Source: Thinopyrum elongatum (lineage: Eukaryota > Streptophyta > Magnoliopsida > Poales > Poaceae). From it: 64,000 nucleotides of DNA. A program made the translations under genes and the position numbers. The notes beneath the pieces are model-generated. The model did no database searches and was not told the origin of the DNA. It saw only the letters and a program-made list of their open reading frames with translations. Positions 12,571 through 25,911 of the stretch are shown in pieces. Position 1 is the first letter of the stretch. The number at the start of each line of letters is the position of its first letter. The stretch covers positions 443,225,292 to 443,289,291 of the forward strand of contig CM022297.1 of the NCBI GenBank assembly GCA_011799875.1, in the 5' to 3' direction.

Positions 12571-13794
12571 TAATCTACAACATAGATATGCAAATACTAT
12601 CAGGACTAAGTTCATGATAAATTAAGTTCAATTAATCAAATTACTTAAGGACTCCCACTTAGATAGACATCCCTCAAGTCATCTAAATGATACGTGATCC
12701 AAATCAGCTAAACCATGTCCGATCATCACGTGAGATGGAGTAGTCATCAATGGTGAACATGTCTATGTTGATCATATCTACTATATGATTCACGTTCGAC
12801 CTTTCGGTCTCCAGTGTTCCGAGGCCATGTCTGTACATGCCAGGCTCGTCAAGTTTAACCCGAGTATTCTGCATGTGCAAAACTGTCTTGCACCCGTTGT
12901 ATTTGAACGTAGAGTCTATCACACCCGATCATCACGTGGTGTCTCAACACGACGAACTGTCGCAACGGTGCATACTCAGGGAGAACACTTATACCTTGAA
13001 ATTTAGATAAGGGATCATCTTATAATGCTACCGCCGTACTAAGCAAAATAAGATGCATAAAAGATAAACATCACATGCAATCAAAATATGTGACATGATA
13101 TGGCCATCATCATCTCGTGCTTTTGATCTCCATCTCCAAAGCATCGTCATGATCTCCATCATCACCGGCTCGACACCTTGATCTCCATCGTTGCGTCGTG
13201 GTCGTCTCGCCAACTATTGCTTCTACAACTATCGCTAACGCATAGTGATAAAGTAAAGCAATTACATGGCGTTTGCATTTCATACAATAAAGCGACAACC
13301 ATAAGGCTCCTGCCAGTTGCCGATAACTTTTACAAAACATGATCATCTCATACAACAACGTATATCACATCATGTCTTGACCATATCACATCACAACATG
13401 CCCTGCAAAAACAAGTTAGACGTCCTCTACTTTGTTGTTGCAACTTTTACGTGGCTGCTACGGGCTTCTAGCAAGAACCGTTCTTACCTACGCATCAAAA
13501 CCACAACAGTGATTTATCAAGTTTGCTGTTTTAACCTTCAACAAGGACCGGCCGCAGTCAAATTCGATTCAACTAAAGTAGGGGAAACAGACACCCGCCA
13601 GCCACCTTTATGCAAAACTAGTTGCATGTCTGTCGGTGGAACCGGTCTCATGAACGTGGTCATGTAAGGTTGGTCCAGGCCGCTTCATCCAACAATACCA
13701 CCGAATCAAAATAAGATGTTGGTGGTAAGCAGTATGACTATCACCACCCACAACTCTATGTGTTCTACTCGTGCATATCATCTACGCATAGATC

Positions 13795-13809
13795 TGGCTC
13801 GGATGCCAC
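13795..13809 (-). other. Primer-binding site (initiator tRNA-Met type) of the Angela-like element
   Basis: The minus-strand reading is TGGCATCCGAGCCA, one base inside the 5' LTR. It resembles the TGGTATCAGAGCC site used by copia elements to prime from tRNA-iMet, with two changes. It sets the element's orientation. Confidence 0.8.
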
Positions 13810-16800
13810 TATCGGGAAACGTAGCATGCAATTTCAAAAAAATTCCTATGCTCACGCAAGATCTATCTAGGAGATGCATAGCAATGAGAGGGGGAGAGTA
13901 TGTCTACGTACCCTCGTAGACCGAAAGCGGAAGCGTTTGACAACGCGGTTGATGTAGTCGAACTTCTTCTAGCTCCGACCGATCAAGTACCGAACGTACG
14001 GCACCTCCGAGTTCTGCACACGTTCAGCTCAATGACGTCCCTCATCCTCTTGATCCAGCAAGGTGTCGAGGAAGTAGATGAGTTCCATCAGCACAACGGC
14101 GTGGTGACGGTGATGGTGAAGTGATCCGCGCAGGGCTTCGCCTAAGCACTACGAAGATATGACCGGAGGCGTAAACTGTGGAGGGGGGCGCCGCACACGG
14201 CTAACAATTGATGGTGTGTGTTATAGGCGCCCCCTCCCCACATATATATAGGTGGGAGGGGAGGAGAGGCAGCCAGGGGGCGCCCCAAGTAGGATCCGAA
14301 TCCTACTTGGGGTTTCCCAAAGTGGCGCCCCCCCTTTCCTTTTTTCACCGGAGAAGAAAGGGAAGGGGGACGAGAGAAAGAAAGTGGGGCCGAACCCCCC
14401 TTTTTCCTTCTCCAATTCGGCCTCCTACCATAGGGGGGCGTGCCACCCCTTGTGGGCTGGTGTGCTCCCCTCTCATGGCCCATATGGCCCATATCTTCCT
14501 CCAGGGGGTTCCGGTAACCCCTCTGGTACTCCGATAAATACCCGATACACTCCGGAACACTTCTGGTGTCCGAATACTATCGTCCTATATATCAATCTTT
14601 ACCTCTCGACCATTTCGAGACACCTCGTCATGTCCGTTATCTCATCCGGGACTCCGAACAACATTCGGTCACCAAATCACATAACTCATATAATACTAAA
14701 TTGTCATTGAACATTAAGCGTGCGGACCCTACGAGTTCGAGAACTATGTAGACATGACCGAGACACTTCTCCGGTCAATAACCAATAGCGGAACCTGGAT
14801 GCTCATATTGGCTCCCACATATTTTATGAAGATCTTTATCGGTCGAACCGTTATGACAACATACGTTATTCCCTTTGTCCATTGGTATGTTACTTGCCCA
14901 AGATTCGATCGTCGGTATCTTTATACCTAGTTCAATCTCGTTACCGACAAGTCTCTTTACTCGTTGCGTAATACATCTGAAGGAAATATGCCCTAGAGGC
15001 AATAATAAAGTTGTTATTTTATATTTCCTTATTCATGATAAATGTTTATTATTCATGCTAGAATTGTATTAACCGGAACCTTGATACATGTGTGGATACA
15101 TAGACAAAACACTGTGTTCCTAGTAAGCCTCTACTAGACTAGCTTGTTAATCAAAGATTGTTAAGTTTCCTAACCATAGAAATGTGTTGTCATTTGATGA
15201 ATGGGGTCACATCATTAGGAGAATGATGTGATGGACAAGACCCATCTGTTAGCTTAGCATAATGATTGTTCAGTTTTATTGCTACTACTTTCTTCATGTC
15301 AAATACATATTCCTTCGACTATGAGATTATGCAACTCCCGGATACCGGAGGAATGACCTGTGTGCTATCAAACGTCACAACATAACTGGGTGATTATAAA
15401 GATGCTCTACAGGTATCTCCAAAGGTTTCTGTTGGGTTGGCATAGATCGAGATTAGGATTTGTCACTCCGAGTATCGGAGAGGTATCTCTGGGCCCTCTC
15501 GGTAATGCACATCATAAGAAGCCTTTCAAGCAAAGTGACTTAGTCACAGGATGATGTATTACAGAATGAGTAAAGAGACTTGCCGGTAACGAGATTGAAC
15601 TAGGTATAAAGATACCGACGATCGAATCTCGAGCAAGTAACATACCGATGGACAAAGGGAATTACGTATGTTGTCATAACGGTTCGACCGATAAAGATCT
15701 TTGTAGAATATGTGGGAGCCAATATGAGCATCCAGGTTCCGCTATTGGTTATTGACCAGAGAGGTGTCTCGGTCATGTCTACATAGTTCTCGAACCCGTA
15801 GGGTCCGCACGCTTAACGTTTCATGACGATTTTGTATTATATCAGTTATGTGATTTGGTGACCGAATGTTGTTCGGAGTCCCGAATGAGATCACGGACAT
15901 GACGAGGAGTCTTGAAATGGTCGAGAGGTAAAGATTCATATATAGGACGATTATATTCGGACACCGGAAGTGTTCCGAGGTGTACCGGGTACATATCGGA
16001 GTACCGGGGGGTTACTGGAACCCCCCGGGGGAATAATGGGCCTTATGGGCCATAGGAGGGGAGCACACCAGCGCACAAGGGGTGGCGCGCCCCCCCTAAG
16101 GAAGGAGGCCAAGTGGGAGAAGGAAGAGGGGGTTCGGCCCCCCCTTTCCTTCCTCCCTCCCTCTCTTCCCTTCCCCCCCCTCCGGTAAAAGGAAAGGGGG
16201 GGCGAATTGGAATAGGAACCCCAAGTAGGATTCCTCCTACTTGGGGTGCCCAAGGCTGCTCCCCTCCCCCTCCCACCTATATATACATTGGGAGGGGGCG
16301 CCTAGAACACACAACAATATCTGTTAGCCGTGTGCGGCGCCCCCCTCCACAGATTACACCCTCGGTCATATCTTCGTAGTGCTTAGGCGAAGCCCTGCGC
16401 AGATCACTTCACCATCACCGTCACCACGCCGTTGTGCTGACGAAACTCATCTACTTCCTCGACACTTTGCTGGATCAAGAGTTCGAGGGACGTCATCAAG
16501 CTGAACGTGTGCAGAACTCGGAGGTGTCGTGCGTTCGGTGCTTGATCAGTCGGAACGAGAAGAAGTTCGACTACATCAACCGCGTTATCAAACGCTTCCG
16601 CTTTCGGTCTACGAGGGTACGTAGACACACTCTTCCCCTCTCGTTGCTATGTATCTCCTAGATAGATCTTGCGTGAGCGTAGGATTTTTTTTGAAATTGC
16701 ATGCTACGTTTCCCAACAACATCATCCTGTGACTAACTCATTAGTCACTTTGCTTGCAAGGCTTCTTATGATGTGCATTACCGAGAGGGCCCAGAGATAC

Positions 16801-17305
16801 CTCTCTGATACTCGGAGTGACAAATCCTAATCTCGATCTATGCCAACCCAACAAACACCTTCGGAGATACCTGTAGAGCATCTTTATAATCACCCAGTTA
16901 CGTTGTGATGTTTGATAGCACACAAGGCATTCCTCCAGTATCCGGGAGTTGCATAATCTCATAGTCGAAGGAATATGTATTTGACATGAAGAAAGCAATA
17001 GCAATAAAACTGAACGATCATAATGCTAAGCTAACGGATGGGTCTTGTCCATCACATCATTCTCCTAATGATGTGATCCCGTTATCAAATGACAACTCAT
17101 GTCCATGGTTAGGAAACCTTAACCATCTTTGATCAACGAGCTAGTCAAGTAGAGGCTCACTAGGGACACATTGTTTGTCTATGTATTCACACATGTATTT
17201 AGGTTTCCGATCAATACAATTCTAGCATGAATAATAAACATTTATCATGAATAAGGAAATATAAAATAACAACTTTATTATTGCCTCTAGGGCATATTTC
17301 CTTCA
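13810..17305 (-). repeat. 5' LTR of the Angela-like element, split by a nested LTR
   Basis: LTR sequence occupies 13810-14977 and resumes at 16724-17305; the gap is the nested solo LTR plus one copy of its target duplication. The inner end has decayed from the expected TGTT to TATC (plus strand). The LTR without the insert is about 1750 bp. Confidence 0.93.
14978..16718 (+). mobile_element. Solo LTR, Angela-like, nested in the 5' LTR
   Basis: A single 1741-bp LTR runs TGAAGGAAATATGCC...TTTCCCAACA on the plus strand, opposite to its host element. It is bounded by a perfect 5-bp duplication, ACATC at 14973-14977 and 16719-16723. No internal domain is present, so it arose by recombination between the two LTRs of a full element after insertion. 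Its short ORFs are LTR shadows. Confidence 0.95.
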
Positions 17306-17327
17306 CAAGGGGCATGGGTGTGTATGG

Positions 17328-17366
17328 CTTGAGATGTAAGCTACGGTGAGTAGCTTACATCTCAAG
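17328..17366. repeat. Perfect short hairpin, 17-bp arms
   Basis: CTTGAGATGTAAGCTAC at 17328-17344 is followed by a 5-base loop (GGTGA) and its exact reverse complement at 17350-17366. No T-run follows it. It may be a transposon terminus or a cruciform-forming sequence; nothing identifies its function. Confidence 0.85.
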
Positions 17367-17500
17367 CTGTACACTATAGATGATGTCGCTGATGATGGAT
17401 GAACAGTGCATGCCCATGCGGCAATAGTGGTCAGGCATGGCCGTGGTATGGCCGTCTTGTCGGTGTCGAGTCGGATGGGACGCCGCAGTTGACTTCGCGT

Positions 17501-17634
17501 AGCAGGCCGGCTGGAGCAGCCAGACGGGGAGCAGGTTGGAGCAGCCGGGTAGCGAGCCGGCCAGGGCAGCCGGACGGGGAGCCCTTTGGAGCGGCCGGGT
17601 GGCGAGCCGGCCGGAGCAGCCGGACTGAGGGGCG
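17501..17634. repeat. GC-rich tandem repeat, 50-bp period, about 2.7 copies
   Basis: Units start at 17501, 17551 and 17601, each with the core GAGCCGGCC / AGCAGGCCGGC followed by GGAGCAGCC and ending GCCGGGT. Copies differ by several substitutions. A 103-codon frame (17399-17710) runs through it, but it owes its openness to the 50-bp GC-rich repeat and I do not treat it as a gene. Confidence 0.8.
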
Positions 17635-17754
17635 TCGGCCGCCCCGATGTTTTGAAGCGTTGTTTCGCCGTCTTGGGCCTACCCGGGGGTCATTCCCCCG
17701 ACATTGGTGATAGGCTCATAGGCCTAAACAAAGTCATTAATATTAGTTTATGTT

Positions 17755-17878
17755 AAGCAAAGCTACATAGGCAGAGATGCATCATGTAAATTGCTTTGAT
17801 CACTCAGCTTCTGGTAAGCAAAACTACATAGACAGAGATGCATCATGTATAGATTGCTTTGATCACCCAGCTTCTGGT
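17755..17878. repeat. Tandem duplication of about 62 bp
   Basis: Two copies, 17755-17815 and 17816-17878, share AAGCAAA.CTACATAG.CAGAG and both end CAGCTTCTGGT. The second copy has a 2-base insertion. No coding content is evident. Confidence 0.85.
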
Positions 17879-20739
17879 AACTAAGATATGTAGTCTTTCA
17901 CCGTCCTCATAATTAACTTTTTCTTCTTCTTGTATTTCATCCCACTTCTGCAGAATAAAACTATACAATACATGAATAGGAAAACCCATCATAGTTGCAC
18001 ACACAAAAACATTTGGTGGAAGAACTTTGTAAGGTGACTATTGTTCTATCTACTAAGCAATTTCCCAAGAAAGAGCGTCATCTTTCTCCCAACAAAAATG
18101 AAAAGGTAAAAAAAGACACTGCAAGCATGTGCAACAGCATTAGCTTTCAAGAAACACAAACAAATGAAAGAAAAAATGTGCATTTATCAAGCATGTGAAT
18201 CATAAGAAAATCAACTTCCTCTCTCCATAAACATTTTGAGTTTTGTACTGAAAATTTGACACCGTAATAAATCCCTGAAAAGTAGCATTTCACTGTGATT
18301 TGTCTCTTTTCTCAAGGATTTCTGCACACCTATCCCAGGTTACACTTCCTTGTTGATGGTTTGGTCTTGGCTAAAGTTGGTTGTTGAATCCATTTTATAT
18401 ATAAAAAGGCACTCCTACTCAATCTCCCTCCATTTTACCTTAATAATAAACCTACAGCTAGCCTAGAGTTTGAGTGACTGTGGACCTAGCAAAGAGATAA
18501 TAAAGAAGATGTCAACCTAATAAAGTGGCATTCCTCCAACGATAGAACAAATCTGAACATCCATCCCTCCAGATTTCTCCTCTCAAACAGAGGTAAGCCA
18601 AACCCCTCTGATAGGATGATCCAGTGTGCGTCAAGCAACCAGTGACAAAAAGGAACCCCAAAAGACCAAAGTGCCAAAAACAAAATTGCAAATCTTCTAC
18701 AACAACGACTCATAGATCAAGCAACTGCCAATGAAGGGACCAATAAGAGAAGCAATCACAATGGCCAAAGAGAAGAGGTGCACCCTAGGAGAGAAGGAAC
18801 CACACACAAACTCATAGAGAAGCAACCTGATAAAGAACCATAATAGAAAATCTGAAGAACAAATTGGTTGCTAGAAGCATTTGTCTACATGATCATTTTA
18901 AAAGTTGTCATAGGTACTAACATGGCACCAGGCTAGCTATCTAGAAGAGATAGATGAAGGTCAGTAGAGAATTTGCAGAAGAAAAGAGCAAAAAATGCAA
19001 TTACACCACCAAGGAAGCCAAGTAGTACTGTTGCATATTTCTTATCTGTTCTTTTTTTACAGTCTTTGAGAAGTTTCACTACAAACTTCACATGAAGTAA
19101 AGCTTGCATATGCATACTAAGAATAATTTTGCCACAGACACCATAACTAATAAAGTATGATACTTTCCTAGGAAAAATCCTATGGGAAAAACCTTGGGAG
19201 GTACCTCAGAATCTCTAAGGCTGCTAGGGAAAAATAGAAACCTGCAAAGAGCTTTGTCCTTTCATAGGGTGGTTCAAGATGATGGAGACTCATGTTTATT
19301 TAGTTTTTTAGCTTCATAAACCTAGGCAAAGCCTAGTGTATGTGCGACACCTGATGTGAACCTATGATTGATTTTCTGGCTCCTAATAGATATGATAGCG
19401 CTCCTGACAATTTTTCAAAAAAGAGAAAGAAAAAAGAGCTAAATTATTCATATAGCCAATGTATTCAATTCGAAGCACTCATGGCAACAATGTAAAAATG
19501 ACATCCATATACAAAAAACTGATGTTACCATTATCAAAAGATAATAGTAATATCTAGCAGCTAGTCAGGAATTAGGGCTAACAAAAATATCGAGTTTAGT
19601 TTGTTGGAAAAGGTCAATTAAGAGTTGAAGGGAAATATTAATAGAATGTAAGAAATGTAGCTACTTTACATGGTTACTCTTGGCCAAATCAGAACATACT
19701 AAACTCCATGGCATACCTCAGCCCGACCATGCAAGGAAGTCACGCCATGGACAACCGGCGTCCAAGGACAACTGGCGTCCAATAGGATGGCACGCCATAG
19801 AACTAAAGATGTTATTCAGTTGCTACAGGTTTTTCGAACACATAGAGAGAAAGGGCCGGCACAACGGTAACTGCCTAGAGCATAAAAGCAAACATGCTAC
19901 ACATATGTTGCAACCAAATACACATAAATATTGAAAATGCATGGATAAACAAATGGTGGCCTGAAGTACCGGTAGGAGCTAGAAGAATGATACATCGAGA
20001 GCAATGCATTTAAACACACCATTCGTCTATTGCATCGAAGGATTTGTCACAAATAGAAAGCAAGAAAGCAATAATTTAAGAACATGTAGCAAAAGAGTAA
20101 ACCAGTAAATCGGCAAAGACAAGAGCGTAAGATCTCACCGCTTAGGAAAAAAATCCTGATCAACAGAACCATGCATCTGCCAAAGAAGTGAAGGTATCAT
20201 TAAAAGGAAATGCAATATCTACCAAATAACGAATCAATAATGTATAGCCATGGCATACTTTATATTTTACTGATGTTTTTGTTTCCACATCTAAATTAAT
20301 ATTCTTCTTCCATAAGAATTGATCGGCTGGTCACTCAAACAAGTCTCCTATCTGTCTCACTGGAAAATATATATGTTTATCTCCTAATCTTTGAAATCAG
20401 AAGAAACACACATACACAACTGATGTAGCAAGTCTCAGGTGAGATTGCTTAAAGCTCTTGCCTATTCCCAAGGCCTTTAATCTCAAATGGTACCCTTTTT
20501 TTGGAACAATTTCAAAAGTTACCTTAGGGCTGCTTGAAACAAAAATTGCATATGTGGAGACGTGGAAGGAAGAAAGACCATCATAAATAATGTCCTACTT
20601 ACTCATTCAGTGCAGTGATCAGATGGCTGCAACCGCAAAGAAATGGGGCTTGATGGACAATAAAAAATAGGTGTTACATAGAAGAAGGGGCAACAGTTTG
20701 TTTAAACGGTCTGTGCGGTCATAAGGTAGATGATTTAAC

Positions 20740-21085
20740 AAATACACATGTGTGTGTATGCCTAGAAAGCTTAGAGTTTACATGACACACATCAAGCAAA
20801 TATATAGCAAAGTTCACTTCTGAATTTGGGCAAACCACATACAGGAATCATATTACTACCTAAAAAAATACACATGTACATGTACACCTAGAAAGCTTAG
20901 AGTTTACAAGACACTTAGAGTTTACAACATAAAGAAATAATATCAATACCTAAAAAATATATGTGCACATGTACGCCTAGAAAGCTTAGAATTTACAGTA
21001 CACACGGCAAGCAAATATACAGCAAAATTTCACTTCTGAATCTGGGCAAACAACATAAAGGAATCATATTATTACCTTTGGGATT
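20740..21085. repeat. Degenerate tandem repeat with CCTAGAAAGCTTAGA core
   Basis: The core CCTAGAAAGCTTAGA recurs at 20761, 20887 and 20976, each preceded by ACATGT-type alternating sequence and followed by TTTACA. The first and third copies continue into a shared block (CACTTCTGAAT.TGGGCAAAC), so the middle copy is internally deleted. Confidence 0.7.
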
Positions 21086-21537
21086 AGGGATGCCGATAGA
21101 AACTGTAAACATAATGTATATCTAGAAAGCTTTTTTACAGGAACTTGATAAAGCACTTATGAACAAGGCTGCTTTATCTGCACATACACAAGATACACTT
21201 AGAAATCATCAAAACTATATTACTTGCATTTCTTGCACATGTCTGCGTAGCGATAGAACTACAACAGGCGGCATCACACACGGATCTACTGATCATGAAG
21301 ATACACTTCATCTTCTGTTGCAATGACAGCTTGAAGGAAACGATACATAAAAGCACAATCCTATACATAGAATAACCTGATAGAAAACAGAGACAAATGC
21401 ATATATTGTTATCTATTATGTCGCTGATAACAAAGTAAAATACCAAATAGAAGAATATTGCCTTACGTTACCTACAAATGCTTCTTCAGTAGAGAGCGGA
21501 GCAGCAACTACTTGGCTTTCTTTGTGATCGCGGTGGT

Positions 21538-23127
21538 TGCTACTTCTTGAGCTTGCGTTGATTTTTCCCTTGAAGAGAAAAGGGTGATGCAGTAAAGTAG
21601 AGATAAGTATTTCCCTCAGTTAAGAACCAAGGTATCAATCCAGTAGGAGGCACAAGCAAGTCTCCAATATATGCACCTGCACAAACTAACAAACACTTGC
21701 ACACAACACGAAAAAGGGGTTGTCAATCCCTTCACGGTCACGAACAAGAGTGAGATCTAATAGAGATAGGTATAGAAGGTAAAAAAGAGAGCAAACTAAA
21801 GTAAATATAAATAAATTGCAGCAAGGTATTTTTGGGTTTTTTTAGTTCATAGATCTGAAAATATATGATGGAAAATAGACTCGGGGGCCATAGGTTTCAC
21901 TAGAGGCTTCTCTCTTGAAGAAAACATACGGTGGGTAAACAAATTACTGTTGAGCAATTGATAGAAAAGCGCATAATTATGAAGACATTTAAGGCAATGA
22001 TCATGAATATAGGCATCACGTCCATGACAAGTAGACCGACTCCTGCCTGCATCTACTACTATTACTCCACACATCGACTACTAACCAGCATGCATCTAGT
22101 GAATTAAGTTAACAAGAACGGAGTAACGCCTTAAGCAAGATGACATGATGTAGAGGGATAAACTCAAGCAATATGATATAAACCCCATCTTTTTATCCTT
22201 AATGGCAACAATACAATACGTGCCTCGCTACCCCTTCTGTCACTGGGTGAGGACACCACAAGATTGAACCCATCACAAAGCACATCTCCCATTGCAAGAA
22301 AAAATAAATCTAGTTGGCCAAACCAAATCGATAGACCGGAGAGAAATACAAAGCTATCTCGATCATGCATAAAAGAGTTCAGAGAAGACTCAAATAATAT
22401 TCATGGATAATCTGATCATAAATCCACAATTCATCGGATCTCAACAAACGCACCGCAAAAGAAGATTACATCGAATAGATCTCCAAGAACATCGAGGAGA
22501 ACATTGTATTGAAGATCAAAGAGAGAGAAGAAGCCATCTAGCTACTAGCTATGGACCCGTAGGTCTATGCTAAACTACTCACACATCATCGGAAGGGCAG
22601 CAACGTTGGTGTAGAGGTCCTGCGTGATCGAATCCCCCTCCGATGGAGTGCCGGAAAAGGCCCCAAGATGGGATCTCACGGGAACAGAGGCTTGCGGCGG
22701 CGGAAAAGTATTTTTGGTGTGCCCTCTGGTATAGGGGGAATATTTGAGAATATATAGTGGTGGAATTAGGGTTGGAAGGTCTCCGGGGGGCCCACAAGCC
22801 CTGGGGGCACGCCCCCCCCCCCTTGGGGCGCGCCCCTACGGCTTGTGTCCTCCCTGTAGGGCTTCTGGCTTCCTCTCCAAGTCTCGTGGGTTTCTTCAGC
22901 CAAGAAAAATCACCGTAAAGTTTTATTTCGCTTGGACTCCGTTTGATATTCCTTTTCTGTAAAAGTCAAAAATAAGGAAAAAAACAGAAACTGACACTGG
23001 GCACTAGGTTAATAAGTTAGTCCCAAAAATAATATAAAATATCATATTAATGCATATAAAACATCCAAAATAGATAATATAATAGCATGGAACAATCAAA
23101 AATTATAGATACGCTGGAGACGTATCA
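21538..23127 (-). repeat. 3' LTR of the second gypsy element (1590 bp)
   Basis: The plus-strand reading is TGCTACTTCTTGAGC...GAGACGTATCA, followed by AGCACCCCCAAGCTTAATT, the complement of the polypurine tract. It pairs with 28716-30301. Confidence 0.92.
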
Positions 23128-25911
23128 AGCACCCCCAAGCTTAATTCTTGCTCGTCCTCGAGTAGGTAAATGATAAAAATAGAATTTTTGATGTGTAATG
23201 CTACCTAACATATTTATCAATGCAATTTTCTTTATTGTGGCATGAATATTCAGATCCATAAGATTCAAAACAAAAGTTTAATATTGACATAAAAACAATA
23301 ATACTTCAAGCATACTAATAAAGCAATCATGTCTTCTCAAAATAATATGGACAAAGAAAGTTATCCCTACAAAATCATATAGTGTGGCTATGCTCTATCT
23401 TCATCACACACAAAATTTCATCATGCACAACCCCGATGACAAGCCAATCAATTGTTTCATACTTTTAATGTTCTCAAGCTTTTTCAACTTTCACGCAATA
23501 CATGAGCATGAGCCATGGATATAGCACTATAGGTGGAATAGAATATGGTGGAGGTTGTGAGGAGAAGACAAAAAGGAGAAAGTCTCACATCAACTAGGCA
23601 AATTAATGGGCTATGGAGATGCCCATCAATTGATATCGATGCAAGTGAGTAGGGATTGCCATGCAACAGATGCACTAGAGCTATAAGTGTATGAAAGCTC
23701 AAAAAGAAACTAAGTGGGTGTGCATCCAACTTGCTTGCTCACGAAGACCTAGGGCAATTTGAGGAAGCCCATCATTGGAATATACAAGCAAAGTTCTATA
23801 ATGAAAAAATCGCACTATTATATGAAAGTGATACAATAGGAGACTCTCTATCATGAAGATCATGGTGCTACTTTGAAGCACAAGTGTGGAAAAAGGATAG
23901 TAACATTGTCCCTTCTCTCTTTTTCTCTCATTTTTTTGTTTGGGCTCTTTTTTTATTTTGGGCTCTTTTTACTTTTTTTTAAGTCTGGAGTCTCATCCCA
24001 ACTTGTGAGGGAATCATAGCCTCCATCATCCTTTCCTCACATGGGACAATGCTCTAATAATGATGATCATCACACTTTTATTTACTTACAACTCAAGAAT
24101 TACAACTCGATACTAGAACAAAATATGACTCTATATGAATGCCTCCGGCGGTGTACCAGGATGTGCAATGGTCTAGCATAGCAAAGATATCAAAAAACGG
24201 ACAAGGCATGAAAATATCATGCTAGCTATCTTACGATCATGCAAAGCAGTATGGCAATGATGGTATGTGTCATAATAAACGGAACGGTGGAAGTTGCATG
24301 GCAATATATCTCGGAATGGCTATGGAAATACCATAATAGGTAGGTATGGTGGCTGTTTTGAGGAAGGGTATATGGTGGGTTTAATGCACAGGCGAAAGTT
24401 GCGCGGTACTAGAGAGGCTAGCAATGGTGGAAGGGTGAGAGTGCGTATAATCCATGGACTCAACATTAGTCATAAAGAACTCACATACTTATTGCAAAAA
24501 TTTATTAGCCATCAAAGCAAAGTACTAATACGCATGCTCCTAGGGGGATATATTGGTAGGAAAAGACCATCGCTCGTCCTCGACCACCACTCATAAGGAA
24601 GACAATCAAAATAAATAAATCATGCTCCGACTTCATCACATAATGGTTCACCATACGTGCATGCTTCGGGAATCACAAACTTTAACACAACTATTTCTAC
24701 CAATCCACAATTACTCACTAGCATGACTCTAATAACACCATCTTTATATCTCAAAACAAATGCAAGGAATCAAACTTCTCATATTATTCAATGCTCTTAT
24801 ATGATTTTTTTTATTATATCCCTCTTGGATGCCCATCATATTAGGACTAAATTCATAACCTAAGCAAATTACCATGCTGTTTTAAGACTCTCAAAATAAT
24901 ATAATTGAAGCATGAGAGTTCATCAATTTATATAAAATAAAACAATCGTCGTGCTCTAAAAAGATATAAGTGAAGCACTAGAGCAACTACCTAGCTCAAA
25001 AATTATAAGTGAAGCACATAGAGTATTCTAATAAATTCGCGATTAATGTGTGTCCCTCTCAAAAGGTGTGTACATCAAGGATGATTGTGGCAAACTAAAA
25101 TTCAAAGACTCATATCATACAAGACGCTCCAAGCAAAACACATATCATGTGGTGAATAAAAATATAGCCTCAAGTAAATTTACCGATGGATTGAAGACAA
25201 AAGAGGGGATGCCACCCGGGGCATCCCCAAGTTTAGATGCTTGGTTGTCCTTGAATATTACCTTGGGTTGCCTTGGGCATCCTCAAGCTTAGGCTCTTGC
25301 CACTCCTTATTCCGTGGTCCATCAAAACTTTACCCAAAACTTGAAAACTTCACAACACAAAACTCAACAGAAAACTCGTAAGATCCGTTAGTATAATAAA
25401 ATAAATCACCACTTTAGATACTGTTGTTAACTCATTCTAAATTTATATTGGTATTATATATACTGTATTACAACTTCTCCATGGTTCATGGCCCCCAAAT
25501 ACTACCCATAGATTCATCAAAATAAGCAAACAACACATAGAAAACAGAATCTGTCAAAAACAGAACAATCTGTAGTAACCAGAATATTAGTCATACTTAT
25601 GTAAATCCAAAAATTCTGAAAAAAAAAGGAAAACGTAGGAAATTCATATATAAATCGTTTGTAAAAAATTCAGAATTTTTTCACTCTCTAGTGATTTTAA
25701 ACAATTCTTTTACTAGACGCAAAAGTTTCTATTTTTCAACAAAACCAAATCAATGATATACCAAAGCATCCCAAAGGTCTTGCTTGGCTCAAACACTAAT
25801 TTAAACACTAAAACACAATTAATACAGAGGTAATAATGTCTATTTATTAGAAAACAGGAACAAAAACGAAAAACACAAAATAAAAAAAATTGGGTTGCCT
25901 CCCAACAAGCG

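Larger units (their letters stand above)
6671..17305 (-). mobile_element. Complete Angela/BARE1-like Ty1-copia element with nested solo LTR
   Basis: Two LTRs with TGTTGGGAAACG...ATTTCCTTCA ends (plus-strand reading) enclose a decayed gag-pol. The element is flanked by a perfect 5-bp target duplication, CAAGG at 6666-6670 and 17306-17310, so it is one complete insertion of 10.6 kb. About 1.75 kb of that is a second, younger LTR nested in its 5' LTR. Orientation is minus: iMet-type PBS at 13795-13809 next to the right LTR, purine tract complement GTCTCCCAC at 8558 next to the left LTR. The LTR sequence is the one I know from Angela/BARE1/WIS elements. Confidence 0.95.
17306..21537. other. Low-repeat intergenic DNA, no convincing gene
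   Basis: Between the Angela-like and the second gypsy element lies 4.2 kb that does not read as LTR sequence. I see a 17-bp-arm hairpin (17328-17366), a GC-rich tandem repeat (17501-17634), a 62-bp duplication (17755-17878) and a longer degenerate repeat (20740-21085). ORFs such as 17399-17710, 17995-18198 and 19680-19934 have no recognisable domain, and I do not call them. The last part (21450-21537) contains a coding-looking stretch on the minus strand ending at the retrotransposon insertion. Confidence 0.5.

Noticed and set aside
17399..17710. 103-codon GC-rich ORF as a gene
   Set aside because: It is built on a 50-bp tandem repeat and has no domain, promoter or codon signature of a gene.
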